The notes under the pieces were generated by a model that saw only the letters and a program-made list of their open reading frames with translations, did not search any database and had not been told where the DNA came from. Source: Tritrichomonas musculus (Eukaryota; Parabasalia; Tritrichomonadida; Tritrichomonadidae). From it: a DNA stretch of 24,571 bases. The stretch covers positions 1 to 24,571 of the forward strand of contig JAPFFF010000365.1 in assembly GCA_039105265.1 (NCBI GenBank), read 5' to 3'. The position numbers were made by a program, and so were the translations under genes. Shown in pieces: positions 1 through 14,388 of this stretch; position 1 is the stretch's first letter, and the number at the start of each line of letters is the position of its first letter.

Positions 1-2214
1 CTAATTGGTGGTGAATTATGAACTTGATTTGGCGGCTGAAGTATCTGCATTGTGCTAATTGGTGGTGAATTATAAACTTGATTTGGCGGCTGAAGTATCT
101 GCATTGTGCTAATTGGTGGTGAATTATGAACTTGATTTGGCGGCTGAAGTATCTGCATTGTGCTAATTGGTGGTGAATTATAAACTTGATTTGGCGGCTG
201 AAGTATCTGCATTGTGCTAATTGGTGGTGAATTATGAACTTGATTTGGCGGCTGAAGTATCTGCATTGTGCTAATTGGTGGTGAATTATAAACTTGATTT
301 GGCGGCTGAAGTATCTGCATTGTGCTAATTGGTGGTGAATTATAAACTTGATTTGGCGGCTGAAGTATCTGCATTGTGCTAATTGGTGGTGAATTATAAA
401 CTTGATTTGGCGGCTGAAGTATCTGCATTGTGCTAATTGGTGGTGAATTATGAACTTGATTTGGCGGCTGAAGTATCTGCATTGTGCTAATTGGTGGTGA
501 ATTATGAACTTGATTTGGCGGCTGAAGTATCTGCATTGTGCTAATTGGTGGTGAATTATAAACTTGATTTGGCGGCTGAAGTATCTGCATTGTGCTAATT
601 GGTGGTGAATTATGAACTTGATTTGGCGGCTGAAGTATCTGCATTGTGCTAATTGGTGGTGAATTATAAACTTGATTTGGCGGCTGAAGTATTCGCACAC
701 CTTGAATTGGTGGTAAATTATGAACTTGATTTGGCGGCTGAAGTATTCGCACACCTTGAATTGGTGGTAAATTATGAACTTGATTTGGCGGCTGAAGTAT
801 CTGCATTGTGCTAATTGGTGGTAAATTATGAACTTGATTTGGCGGCTGAAGTATCTGCATTGTGCTAATTGGTGGTGAATTATACTCTTGATTTGGCGGC
901 TGAAGTATTCGCACACCTTGAATTGGTGGTGAATTATAAACTTGATTTGGCGGCTGAAGTATTCGCACACCTTGAATTGGTGGTGAATTATAAACTTGAT
1001 TTGGCGGCTGAAGTATTCGCACACCTTGAATTGGTGGTAAATTATGAACTTGATTTGGCGGCTGAAGTATCTGCATTGTGCTAATTGGTGGTAAATTATG
1101 AACTTGATTTGGCGGCTGAAGTATCTGCATTGTGCTAATTGGTGGTGAATTATGAACTTGATTTGGCGGCTGAAGTATCTGCATTGTGCTAATTGGTGGT
1201 GAATTATAAACTTGATTTGGCGGCTGAAGTATCTGCATTGTGCTAATTGGTGGTGAATTATGAACTTGATTTGGCGGCTGAAGTATCTGCATTGTGCTAA
1301 TTGGTGGTGAATTATGAACTTGATTTGGCGGCTGAAGTATCTGCATTGTGCTAATTGGTGGTGAATTATAAACTTGATTTGGCGGCTGAAGTATCTGCAT
1401 TGTGCTAATTGGTGGTGAATTATGAACTTGATTTGGCGGCTGAAGTATCTGCATTGTGCTAATTGGTGGTGAATTATGAACTTGATTTGGCGGCTGAAGT
1501 ATCTGCATTGTGCTAATTGGTGGTGAATTATAAACTTGATTTGGCGGCTGAATTATTCGCACACCTTGAATTGGTGGTGAATTATGAACTTGATTTGGCG
1601 GCTGAAGTATCTGCATTGTGCTAATTGGTGGTGAATTATAAACTTGATTTGGCGGCTGAAGTATCTGCATTGTGCTAATTGGTGGTGAATTATAAACTTG
1701 ATTTGGCGGCTGAAGTATCTGCATTGTGCTAATTGGTGGTGAATTATGAACTTGATTTGGCGGCTGAAGTATCTGCATTGTGCTAATTGGTGGTGAATTA
1801 TGAACTTGATTTGGCGGCTGAAGTATCTGCATTGTGCTAATTGGTGGTGAATTATGAACTTGATTTGGCGGCTGAAGTATTCGCACACCTTGAATTGGTG
1901 GTGAATTATGAACTTGATTTGGCGGCTGAAGTATTCGCACACCTTGAATTGGTGGTGAATTATGAACTTGATTTGGCGGCTGAAGTATTCGCACACCTTG
2001 AATTGGTGGTGAATTATGAACTTGATTTGGCGGCTGAAGTATCTGCATTGTGCCAATGGGTGGTGAATTATAAACTTGATTTGGCGGCTGAAGTATCTGC
2101 ATTGTGCTAATTGGTGGTGAATTATAAACTTGATTTGGCGGCTGAAGTATTCGCACACCTTGAATTGGTGATGAATTATGAACTTGATTTGGCGGCTGAA
2201 GTATCTGCATTGTG

Positions 2215-2238
2215 CCAATGGGTGGTGAATAATGAATT
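2215..2238. repeat. Shortened 24-bp unit, frame-preserving
   Basis: A unit starting CCAATGGGTGGTGAATAATG is followed after only 24 bases by the next TGAATTGG unit start. Thirty bases of the normal unit are absent, which keeps the reading phase modulo three but shifts the modulo-54 register of everything to the right. It is flanked by rare variant units (CCAATGGG at 2,053 and 2,215, and GGTGATGAA at 2,168). Confidence 0.9.
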
Positions 2239-5200
2239 TGAATTGGTGGTGAATTATGAACTTGATTTGGCGGCTGAAGTATCTGCATTGTGCTAATTGG
2301 TGGTGAATTATGAACTTGATTTGGCGGCTGAAGTATCTGCATTGTGCTAATTGGTGGTGAATTATGAACTTGATTTGGCGGCTGAAGTATCTTCATTGTG
2401 CTAATTGGTGGTGAATTATAAACTTGATTTGGCGGCTGAAGTATCTGCATTGTGCTAATTGGTGGTGAATTATAAACTTGATTTGGCGGCTGAAGTATCT
2501 GCATTGTGCTAATTGGTGGTGAATTATGAACTTGATTTGGCGGCTGAAGTATCTGCATTGTGCTAATTGGTGGTGAATTATAAACTTGATTTGGCGGCTG
2601 AAGTATCTGCATTGTGCTAATTGGTGGTGAATTATGAACTTGATTTGGCGGCTGAAGTATCTGCATTGTGCTAATTGGTGGTGAATTATGAACTTGATTT
2701 GGCGGCTGAAGTATCTGCATTGTGCTAATTGGTGGTGAATTATGAACTTGATTTGGCGGCTGAAGTATCTGCATTGTGCTAATTGGTGGTGAATTATAAA
2801 CTTGATTTGGCGGCTGAAGTATCTGCATTGTGCTAATTGGTGGTGAATTATGAACTTGATTTGGCGGCTGAAGTATCTGCATTGTGCTAATTGGTGGTGA
2901 ATTATAAACTTGATTTGGCGGCTGAAGTATCTGCATTGTGCTAATTGGTGGTGAATTATGAACTTGATTTGGCGGCTGAAGTATTCGCACACCTTGAATT
3001 GGTGGTGAATTATGAACTTGATTTGGCGGCTGAAGTATTCGCACACCTTGAATTGGTGGTAAATTATGAACTTGATTTGGCGGCTGAAGTATCTGCATTG
3101 TGCTAATTGGTGGTGAATTATAAACTTGATTTGGCGGCTGAATTATTCGCACACCTTGAATTGGTGGTGAATTATGAACTTGATTTGGCGGCTGAAGTAT
3201 CTGCATTGTGCTAATTGGTGGTGAATTATAAACTTGATTTGGCGGCTGAAGTATTCGCACACCTTGAATTGGTGGTAAATTATGAACTTGATTTGGCGGC
3301 TGAAGTATTCGCACACCTTGAATTGGTGGTGAATTATGAACTTGATTTGGCGGCTGAAGTATTCGCACACCTTGAATTGGTGGTAAATTATGAACTTGAT
3401 TTGGCGGCTGAAGTATCTGCATTGTGCTAATTGGTGGTGAATTATAAACTTGATTTGGCGGCTGAATTATTCGCACACCTTGAATTGGTGGTGAATTATG
3501 AACTTGATTTGGCGGCTGAAGTATCTGCATTGTGCTAATTGGTGGTGAATTATAAACTTGATTTGGCGGCTGAAGTATTCGCACACCTTGAATTGGTGGT
3601 AAATTATGAACTTGATTTGGCGGCTGAAGTATTCGCACACCTTGAATTGGTGGTAAATTATGAACTTGATTTGGCGGCTGAAGTATCTGCATTGTGCTAA
3701 TTGGTGGTGAATTATAAACTTGATTTGGCGGCTGAAGTATCTGCATTGTGCTAATTGGTGGTGAATTATGAACTTGATTTGGCGGCTGAAGTATCTGCAT
3801 TGTGCTAATTGGTGGTGAATTATGAACTTGATTTGGCGGCTGAAGTATCTGCATTGTGCTAATTGGTGGTGAATTATGAACTTGATTTGGCGGCTGAAGT
3901 ATTCGCACACCTTGAATTGGTGGTGAATTATGAACTTGATTTGGCGGCTGAAGTATCTGCATTGTGCTAATTGGTGGTGAATTATAAACTTGATTTGGCG
4001 GCTGAAGTATTCGCACACCTTGAATTGGTGGTGAATTATGAACTTGATTTGGCGGCTGAAGTATCTGCATTGTGCTAATTGGTGGTGAATTATAAACTTG
4101 ATTTGGCGGCTGAAGTATCTGCATTGTGCTAATTGGTGGTGAATTATGAACTTGATTTGGCGGCTGAAGTATCTGCACACCTTGAATTGGTGGTGAATTA
4201 TGAACTTGATTTGGCGGCTGAAGTATTCGCACACCTTGAATTGGTGGTGAATTATGAACTTGATTTGGCGGCTGAAGTATCTGCATTGTGCTAATTGGTG
4301 GTGAATTATAAACTTGATTTGGCGGCTGAAGTATTCGCACACCTTGAATTGGTGGTGAATTATGAACTTGATTTAGCGGCTGAAGTATCTGCATTGTGCT
4401 AATTGGTGGTGAATTATAAACTTGATTTGGCGGCTGAAGTATCTGCACACCTTGAATTGGTGGTGAATTATGAACTTGATTTGGCGGCTGAAGTATCTGC
4501 ATTGTGCTAATTGGTGGTGAATTATAAACTTGATTTGGCGGCTGAAGTATCTGCATTGTGCTAATTGGTGGTGAATTATGAACTTGATTTGGCGGCTGAA
4601 GTATCTGCATTGTGCTAATTGGTGGTGAATTATGAACTTGATTTGGCGGCTGAAGTATCTGCATTGTGCTAATTGGTGGTGAATTATGAACTTGATTTGG
4701 CGGCTGAAGTATTCGCACACCTTGAATTGGTGGTGAATTATGAACTTGATTTGGCGGCTGAAGTATCTGCATTGTGCTAATTGGTGGTAAATTATGAACT
4801 TGATTTGGCGGCTGAAGTATCTGCATTGTGCTAATTGGTGGTGAATTATGAACTTGATTTGGCGGCTGAAGTATCTGCATTGTGCTAATTGGTGGTGAAT
4901 TATGAACTTGATTTGGCGGCTGAAGTATCTGCATTGTGCTAATTGGTGGTGAATTATAAACTTGATTTGGCGGCTGAAGTATCTGCATTGTGCTAATTGG
5001 TGGTGAATTATAAACTTGATTTGGCGGCTGAAGTATCTGGACACCTTGAATTGGTGGTAAATTATGAACTTGATTTGGCGGCTGAAGTATCTGCATTGTG
5101 CTAATTGGTGGTGAATTATGAACTTGATTTGGCGGCTGAAGTATCTGCACACCTTGAATTGGTGGTAAATTATGAACTTGATTTGGCGGCTGAAGTATCT

Positions 5201-5869
5201 GCATTGTGCTAATTGGTGGTGAATTATAAACTTGATTTGGAGGCTGAAGTATCTGCATTGTGCTAATTGGTGGTGAATTATGAACTTGATTTGGCGGCTG
5301 AAGTATCTGCATTGTGCTAATTGGTGGTGAATTATAAACTTGATTTGGCGGCTGAAGTATCTGCACACCTTGAATTGGTGGTGAATTATGAACTTGATTT
5401 GGCGGCTGAAGTATCTGCATTGTGCTAATTGGTGGTGAATTATGAACTTGATTTGGCGGCTGAAGTATCTGCATTGTGCTAATTGGTGGTGAATTATGAA
5501 CTTGATTTGGCGGCTGAAGTATTCGCACACCTTGAATTGGTGGTAAATTATGAACTTGATTTGGCGGCTGAAGTATCTGCATTGTGCTAATTGGTGGTGA
5601 ATTATGAACTTGATTTGGCGGCTGAAGTATTCGCACACCTTGAATTGGTGGTGAATTATGAACTTGATTTGGCGGCTGAAGTATCTGCATTGTGCTAATT
5701 GGTGGTGAATTATGAACTTGATTTGGCGGCTGAAGTATCTGCATTGTGCTAATTGGTGGTGAATTATAAACTTGATTTGGCGGCTGAAGTATCTGCATTG
5801 TGCTAATTGGTGGTGAATTATAAACTTGATTTGGCGGCTGAAGTATCTGGACACCTTGAATTGGTGGTA

Positions 5870-7171
5870 AATTATGAACTTGATTTGGCGGCTGAAGTAT
5901 CTGCATTGTGCTAATTGGTGGTGAATTATGAACTTGATTTGGCGGCTGAAGTATCTGCACACCTTGAATTGGTGGTAAATTATGAACTTGATTTGGCGGC
6001 TGAAGTATCTGCATTGTGCTAATTGGTGGTGAATTATGAACTTGATTTGGCGGCTGAAGTATCTGCATTGTGCTAATTGGTGGTGAATTATGAACTTGAT
6101 TTGGCGGCTGAAGTATCTGCATTGTGCTAATTGGTGGTGAATTATGAACTTGATTTGGCGGCTGAAGTATCTGCATTGTGCTAATTGGTGGTGAATTATG
6201 AACTTGATTTGGCGGTTGAAGTATTCGCACACCTTGAATTGGTGGTGAATTATGAACTTGATTTGGCGGCTGAAGTATCTGCATTGTGCTAATTGGTGGT
6301 GAATTATGAACTTGATTTGGCGGCTGAAGTATCTGCATTGTGCTAATTGGTGGTGAATTATGAACTTGATTTGGCGGCTGAAGTATTCGCACACCTTGAA
6401 TTGGTGGTAAATTATGAACTTGATTTGGCGGCTGAAGTATCTGCATTGTGCTAATTGGTGGTGAATTATGAACTTGATTTGGCGGCTGAAGTATCTGCAT
6501 TGTGCTAATTGGTGGTGAATTATGAACTTGATTTGGCGGCTGAAGTATCTGCATTGTGCTAATTGGTGGTGAATTATGAACTTGATTTGGCGGCTGAAGT
6601 ATCTGCATTGTGCTAATTGGTGGTGAATTATAAACTTGATTTGGCGGCTGAAGTATCTGCATTGTGCTAATTGGTGGTGAATTATAAACTTGATTTGGCG
6701 GCTGAAGTATCTGGACACCTTGAATTGGTGGTAAATTATGAACTTGATTTGGCGGCTGAAGTATCTGCATTGTGCTAATTGGTGGTGAATTATGAACTTG
6801 ATTTGGCGGCTGAAGTATCTGCACACCTTGAATTGGTGGTGAATTATGAACTTGATTTGGCGGCTGAAGTATCTGCATTGTGCTAATTGGTGGTGAATTA
6901 TAAACTTGATTTGGAGGCTGAAGTATCTGCATTGTGCTAATTGGTGGTGAATTATGAACTTGATTTGGCGGTTGAAGTATTCGCACACCTTGAATTGGTG
7001 GTGAATTATAAACTTGATTTGGCGGCTGAAGTATCTGCATTGTGCTAATTGGTGGTGAATTATGAACTTGATTTGGCGGTTGAAGTATTCGCACACCTTG
7101 AATTGGTGGTGAATTATGAACTTGATTTGGCGGCTGAAGTATCTGCATTGTGCTAATTGGTGGTGAATTAT
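5870..7171. repeat. Higher-order block, copy A (offset 5,940 bp)
   Basis: About 1.3 kb matches 11,810-13,111 at an offset of exactly 110 units. Comparing the two base by base I see four differences, all at the positions that vary commonly among units. This is far closer than random pairs of units in the array, whose order of variants differs freely. Confidence 0.85.
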
Positions 7172-10100
7172 AAACTTGATTTGGCGGCTGAAGTATCTGC
7201 ATTGTGCTAATTGGTGGTGAATTATGAACTTGATTTGGCGGCTGAAGTATCTGCATTGTGCTAATTGGTGGTGAATTATGAACTTGATTTGGCGGCTGAA
7301 GTATTCGCACACCTTGAATTGGTGGTAAATTATGAACTTGATTTGGCGGCTGAAGTATCTGCATTGTGCTAATTGGTGGTGAATTATGAACTTGATTTGG
7401 CGGCTGAAGTATTCGCACACCTTGAATTGGTGGTGAATTATGAACTTGATTTGGCGGCTGAAGTATCTGCATTGTGCTAATTGGTGGTGAATTATAAACT
7501 TGATTTGGCGGCTGAAGTATCTGCATTGTGCTAATTGGTGGTGAATTATGAACTTGATTTGGCGGCTGAAGTATTCGCACACCTTGAATTGGTGGTGAAT
7601 TATGAACTTGATTTGGCGGCTGAAGTATCTGCATTGTGCTAATTGGTGGTGAATTATGAACTTGATTTGGCGGCTGAAGTATTCGCACACCTTGAATTGG
7701 TGGTGAATTATGAACTTGATTTGGCGGCTGAAGTATCTGCATTGTGCTAATTGGTGGTAAATTATGAACTTGATTTGGCGGCTGAAGTATCTGCATTGTG
7801 CTAATTGGTGGTGAATTATGAACTTGATTTGGCGGCTGAAGTATCTGCATTGTGCTAATTGGTGGTGAATTATAAACTTGATTTGGCGGCTGAAGTATCT
7901 GCATTGTGCTAATTGGTGGTGAATTATGAACTTGATTTGGCGGCTGAAGTATCTGCATTGTGCTAATTGGTGGTGAATTATAAACTTGATTTGGCGGCTG
8001 AAGTATCTGCATTGTGCTAATTGGTGGTAAATTATGAACTTGATTTGGCGGCTGAAGTATTCGCACACCTTGAATTGGTGGTAAATTATGAACTTGATTT
8101 GGCGGCTGAAGTATCTGCATTGTGCTAATTGGTGGTGAATTATGAACTTGATTTGGCGGCTGAAGTATCTGCATTGTGCTAATTGGTGGTGAATTATGAA
8201 CTTGATTTGGCGGCTGAAGTATCTGGACACCTTGAATTGGTGGTGAATTATGAACTTGATTTGGCGGCTGAAGTATCTGCATTGTGCTAATTGGTGGTGA
8301 ATTATGAACTTGATTTGGCGGCTGAAGTATCTGCATTGTGCTAATTGGTGGTGAATTATGAACTTGATTTGGCGGTTGAAGTATTCGCACACCTTGAATT
8401 GGTGGTGAATTATGAACTTGATTTGGCGGCTGAAGTATCTGCATTGTGCTAATTGGTGGTGAATTATAAACTTGATTTGGCGGCTGAAGTATCTGGACAC
8501 CTTGAATTGGTGGTAAATTATGAACTTGATTTGGCGGCTGAAGTATCTGCATTGTGCTAATTGGTGGTGAATTATGAACTTGATTTGGCGGCTGAAGTAT
8601 CTGCACACCTTGAATTGGTGGTAAATTATGAACTTGATTTGGCGGCTGAAGTATCTGCATTGTGCTAATTGGTGGTGAATTATAAACTTGATTTGGAGGC
8701 TGAAGTATCTGCATTGTGCTAATTGGTGGTGAATTATGAACTTGATTTGGCGGCTGAAGTATCTGCATTGTGCTAATTGGTGGTGAATTATAAACTTGAT
8801 TTGGCGGCTGAAGTATCTGCATTGTGCTAATTGGTGGTGAATTATGAACTTGATTTGGCGGTTGAAGTATTCGCACACCTTGAATTGGTGGTAAATTATG
8901 AACTTGATTTGGAGGCTGAAGTATCTGCATTGTGCTAATTGGTGGTGAATTATGAACTTGATTTGGCGGTTGAAGTATTCGCACACCTTGAATTGGTGGT
9001 GAATTATAAACTTGATTTGGCGGCTGAAGTATCTGCATTGTGCTAATTGGTGGTGAATTATGAACTTGATTTGGCGGTTGAAGTATTCGCACACCTTGAA
9101 TTGGTGGTGAATTATGAACTTGATTTGGCGGCTGAAGTATCTGCATTGTGCTAATTGGTGGTGAATTATGAACTTGATTTGGCGGCTGAAGTATCTGCAT
9201 TGTGCTAATTGGTGGTGAATTATGAACTTGATTTGGCGGCTGAAGTATTCGCACACCTTGAATTGGTGGTGAATTATGAACTTGATTTGGCGGCTGAAGT
9301 ATCTGCATTGTGCTAATTGGTGGTGAATTATAAACTTGATTTGGCGGCTGAAGTATCTGCATTGTGCTAATTGGTGGTGAATTATGAACTTGATTTGGCG
9401 GTTGAAGTATTCGCACACCTTGAATTGGTGGTGAATTATGAACTTGATTTGGCGGCTGAAGTATCTGCATTGTGCTAATTGGTGGTGAATTATGAACTTG
9501 ATTTGGCGGCTGAAGTATCTGCATTGTGCTAATTGGTGGTGAATTATAAACTTGATTTAGCGGCTGAAGTATCTGCATTGTGCTAATTGGTGGTGAATTA
9601 TGAACTTGATTTGGCGGTTGAAGTATTCGCACACCTTGAATTGGTGGTGAATTATGAACTTGATTTGGCGGCTGAAGTATCTGCATTGTGCTAATTGGTG
9701 GTGAATTATGAACTTGATTTGGCGGCTGAAGTATCTGCATTGTGCTAATTGGTGGTGAATTATGAACTTGATTTAGCGGCTGAAGTATCTGCATTGTGCT
9801 AATTGGTGGTGAATTATAAACTTGATTTGGCGGCTGAAGTATCTGCATTGTGCTAATTGGTGGTGAATTATGAACTTGATTTGGCGGCTGAAGTATCTGC
9901 ATTGTGCTAATTGGTGGTGAATTATGAACTTGATTTGGCGGTTGAAGTATTCGCACACCTTGAATTGGTGGTGAATTATGAACTTGATTTGGCGGCTGAA
10001 GTATCTGCATTGTGCTAATTGGTGGTGAATTATGAACTTGATTTGGCGGCTGAAGTATCTGCATTGTGCTAATTGGTGGTGAATTATGAACTTGATTTGG

Positions 10101-11809
10101 CGGCTGAAGTATCTGCATTGTGCTAATTGGTGGTGAATTATGAACTTGATTTGGCGGCTGAAGTATCTGCATTGTGCTAATTGGTGGTGAATTATAAACT
10201 TGATTTGGCGGCTGAAGTATCTGGACACCTTGAATTGGTGGTAAATTATGAACTTGATTTGGCGGCTGAAGTATTCGCACACCTTGAATTGGTGGTAAAT
10301 TATGAACTTGATTTGGCGGCTGAAGTATCTGCATTGTGCTAATTGGTGGTGAATTATGAACTTGATTTGGCGGCTGAAGTATCTGCATTGTGCTAATTGG
10401 TGGTGAATTATGAACTTGATTTGGCGGTTGAAGTATTCGCACACCTTGAATTGGTGGTGAATTATGAACTTGATTTGGCGGCTGAAGTATCTGCATTGTG
10501 CTAATTGGTGGTGAATTATGAACTTGATTTGGCGGCTGAAGTATCTGCATTGTGCTAATTGGTGGTGAATTATGAACTTGATTTGGCGGCTGAAGTATTC
10601 GCACACCTTGAATTGGTGGTGAATTATGAACTTGATTTGGCGGCTGAAGTATCTGCATTGTGCTAATTGGTGGTGAATTATAAACTTGATTTGGCGGCTG
10701 AAGTATCTGCATTGTGCTAATTGGTGGTAAATTATGAACTTGATTTGGCGGCTGAAGTATTCGCACACCTTGAATTGGTGGTAAATTATGAACTTGATTT
10801 GGCGGCTGAAGTATCTGCATTGTGCTAATTGGTGGTGAATTATGAACTTGATTTGGCGGCTGAAGTATCTGCATTGTGCTAATTGGTGGTGAATTATGAA
10901 CTTGATTTGGCGGCTGAAGTATCTGCATTGTGCTAATTGGTGGTGAATTATAAACTTGATTTGGCGGCTGAAGTATCTGCATTGTGCTAATTGGTGGTGA
11001 ATTATGAACTTGATTTGGCGGCTGAAGTATCTGCATTGTGCTAATTGGTGGTGAATTATAAACTTGATTTGGCGGCTGAAGTATCTGCATTGTGCTAATT
11101 GGTGGTAAATTATGAACTTGATTTGGCGGCTGAAGTATCTGCATTGTGCTAATTGGTGGTGAATTATGAACTTGATTTGGCGGCTGAAGTATCTGCACAC
11201 CTTGAATTGGTGGTAAATTATGAACTTGATTTGGCGGCTGAAGTATCTGCATTGTGCTAATTGGTGGTGAATTATAAACTTGATTTGGCGGCTGAAGTAT
11301 CTGCATTGTGCTAATTGGTGGTGAATTATAAACTTGATTTGGCGGCTGAAGTATCTGCATTGTGCTAATTGGTGGTGAATTATGAACTTGATTTGGCGGC
11401 TGAAGTATCTGCATTGTGCTAATTGGTGGTGAATTATGAACTTGATTTGGCGGCTGAAGTATCTGCACACCTTGAATTGGTGGTAAATTATGAACTTGAT
11501 TTGGCGGCTGAAGTATCTGCATTGTGCTAATTGGTGGTGAATTATAAACTTGATTTGGAGGCTGAAGTATCTGCATTGTGCTAATTGGTGGTGAATTATG
11601 AACTTGATTTGGCGGCTGAAGTATCTGGACACCTTGAATTGGTGGTAAATTATGAACTTGATTTGGCGGCTGAAGTATCTGCATTGTGCTAATTGGTGGT
11701 GAATTATAAACTTGATTTGGCGGCTGAAGTATCTGCATTGTGCTAATTGGTGGTGAATTATGAACTTGATTTGGCGGCTGAAGTATCTGCACACCTTGAA
11801 TTGGTGGTG

Positions 11810-13111
11810 AATTATGAACTTGATTTGGCGGCTGAAGTATCTGCATTGTGCTAATTGGTGGTGAATTATGAACTTGATTTGGCGGCTGAAGTATCTGCAC
11901 ACCTTGAATTGGTGGTAAATTATGAACTTGATTTGGCGGCTGAAGTATCTGCATTGTGCTAATTGGTGGTGAATTATGAACTTGATTTGGCGGCTGAAGT
12001 ATCTGCATTGTGCTAATTGGTGGTGAATTATGAACTTGATTTGGCGGCTGAAGTATCTGCATTGTGCTAATTGGTGGTGAATTATGAACTTGATTTGGCG
12101 GCTGAAGTATCTGCATTGTGCTAATTGGTGGTGAATTATGAACTTGATTTGGCGGCTGAAGTATTCGCACACCTTGAATTGGTGGTGAATTATGAACTTG
12201 ATTTGGCGGCTGAAGTATCTGCATTGTGCTAATTGGTGGTGAATTATGAACTTGATTTGGCGGCTGAAGTATCTGCATTGTGCTAATTGGTGGTGAATTA
12301 TGAACTTGATTTGGCGGCTGAAGTATTCGCACACCTTGAATTGGTGGTAAATTATGAACTTGATTTGGCGGCTGAAGTATCTGCATTGTGCTAATTGGTG
12401 GTGAATTATGAACTTGATTTGGCGGCTGAAGTATCTGCATTGTGCTAATTGGTGGTGAATTATGAACTTGATTTGGCGGCTGAAGTATCTGCATTGTGCT
12501 AATTGGTGGTGAATTATGAACTTGATTTGGCGGCTGAAGTATCTGCATTGTGCTAATTGGTGGTGAATTATAAACTTGATTTGGCGGCTGAAGTATCTGC
12601 ATTGTGCTAATTGGTGGTGAATTATAAACTTGATTTGGCGGCTGAAGTATCTGGACACCTTGAATTGGTGGTAAATTATGAACTTGATTTGGCGGCTGAA
12701 GTATCTGCATTGTGCTAATTGGTGGTGAATTATGAACTTGATTTGGCGGCTGAAGTATCTGCACACCTTGAATTGGTGGTAAATTATGAACTTGATTTGG
12801 CGGCTGAAGTATCTGCATTGTGCTAATTGGTGGTGAATTATGAACTTGATTTGGAGGCTGAAGTATCTGCATTGTGCTAATTGGTGGTGAATTATGAACT
12901 TGATTTGGCGGTTGAAGTATTCGCACACCTTGAATTGGTGGTGAATTATAAACTTGATTTGGCGGCTGAAGTATCTGCATTGTGCTAATTGGTGGTGAAT
13001 TATGAACTTGATTTGGCGGTTGAAGTATTCGCACACCTTGAATTGGTGGTGAATTATAAACTTGATTTGGCGGCTGAAGTATCTGCATTGTGCTAATTGG
13101 TGGTGAATTAT
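11810..13111. repeat. Higher-order block, copy B (offset 5,940 bp)
   Basis: This is the partner of the 5,870-7,171 block, carrying the same order of unit endings, including the TCTGGACACC unit at 12,653, the TCTGCACACC unit after it and the GGAGG unit at 12,852. The identity of order over some 24 units points to a relatively recent long block duplication or gene-conversion tract. Confidence 0.85.
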
Positions 13112-14388
13112 GAACTTGATTTGGCGGCTGAAGTATCTGCATTGTGCTAATTGGTGGTGAATTATGAACTTGATTTGGCGGCTGAAGTATCTGCATTGTG
13201 CTAATTGGTGGTGAATTATGAACTTGATTTGGCGGCTGAAGTATCTGCACACCTTGAATTGGTGGTAAATTATGAACTTGATTTGGCGGCTGAAGTATCT
13301 GCATTGTGCTAATTGGTGGTGAATTATAAACTTGATTTGGAGGCTGAAGTATCTGCATTGTGCTAATTGGTGGTGAATTATGAACTTGATTTGGCGGCTG
13401 AAGTATCTGCATTGTGCTAATTGGTGGTGAATTATGAACTTGATTTGGCGGCTGAAGTATCTGCATTGTGCTAATTGGTGGTGAATTATGAACTTGATTT
13501 GGCGGTTGAAGTATTCGCACACCTTGAATTGGTGGTGAATTATGAACTTGATTTGGCGGCTGAAGTATCTGCATTGTGCTAATTGGTGGTGAATTATGAA
13601 CTTGATTTGGCGGCTGAAGTATCTGCATTGTGCTAATTGGTGGTGAATTATGAACTTGATTTGGCGGCTGAAGTATTCGCACACCTTGAATTGGTGGTAA
13701 ATTATGAACTTGATTTGGCGGCTGAAGTATCTGCATTGTGCTAATTGGTGGTGAATTATGAACTTGATTTGGCGGCTGAAGTATCTGCATTGTGCTAATT
13801 GGTGGTGAATTATGAACTTGATTTGGCGGCTGAAGTATCTGCATTGTGCTAATTGGTGGTGAATTATAAACTTGATTTGGCGGCTGAAGTATCTGCATTG
13901 TGCTAATTGGTGGTGAATTATGAACTTGATTTGGCGGCTGAAGTATCTGCATTGTGCTAATTGGTGGTGAATTATGAACTTGATTTGGCGGCTGAAGTAT
14001 TCGCACACCTTGAATTGGTGGTAAATTATGAACTTGATTTGGCGGCTGAAGTATCTGCATTGTGCTAATTGGTGGTGAATTATAAACTTGATTTGGCGGC
14101 TGAAGTATCTGCATTGTGCTAATTGGTGGTGAATTATGAACTTGATTTGGCGGCTGAAGTATCTGCACACCTTGAATTGGTGGTGAATTATGAACTTGAT
14201 TTGGCGGCTGAAGTATCTGCATTGTGCTAATTGGTGGTGAATTATGAACTTGATTTGGCGGCTGAAGTATCTGCATTGTGCTAATTGGTGGTAAATTATG
14301 AACTTGATTTGGCGGCTGAAGTATTCGCACACCTTGAATTGGTGGTAAATTATGAACTTGATTTGGCGGCTGAAGTATTCGCACACCT

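Larger units (their letters stand above)
1..14276 (-). other. Left part of the array: repeat frame open to the window edge
   Basis: Reading the minus strand in the phase that gives QILQPPNQVHNSPPISTM, I find no stop from 14,450 down to base 1; the first ATG is at 14,276. That is about 4,758 codons of 18-residue repeats. This phase is not in frame with the protein starting at 20,961, because the shortened units at 14,389-14,473 change the phase by a net one base. Variants that put a stop into the other minus frame (TTTAGCGGC near 4,374, 9,559 and 9,774) are only Pro-to-Leu here, so this frame stays open where the other closes. It has no promoter or unique start of its own. It may be the former continuation of the repeat gene, a 3' untranslated stretch, or in frame if the junction is an assembly error. 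Confidence 0.35.

Noticed and set aside
869-1084. Plus-strand open frames of VVNYELDLAAEVFAHLEL repeats (also near 1,841, 3,215, 14,532, 16,638 and 16,908)
   Set aside because: They stop at every CTGCATTGTGCTAA unit and exist only where runs of the other unit class occur, so they are by-products of repeat order.
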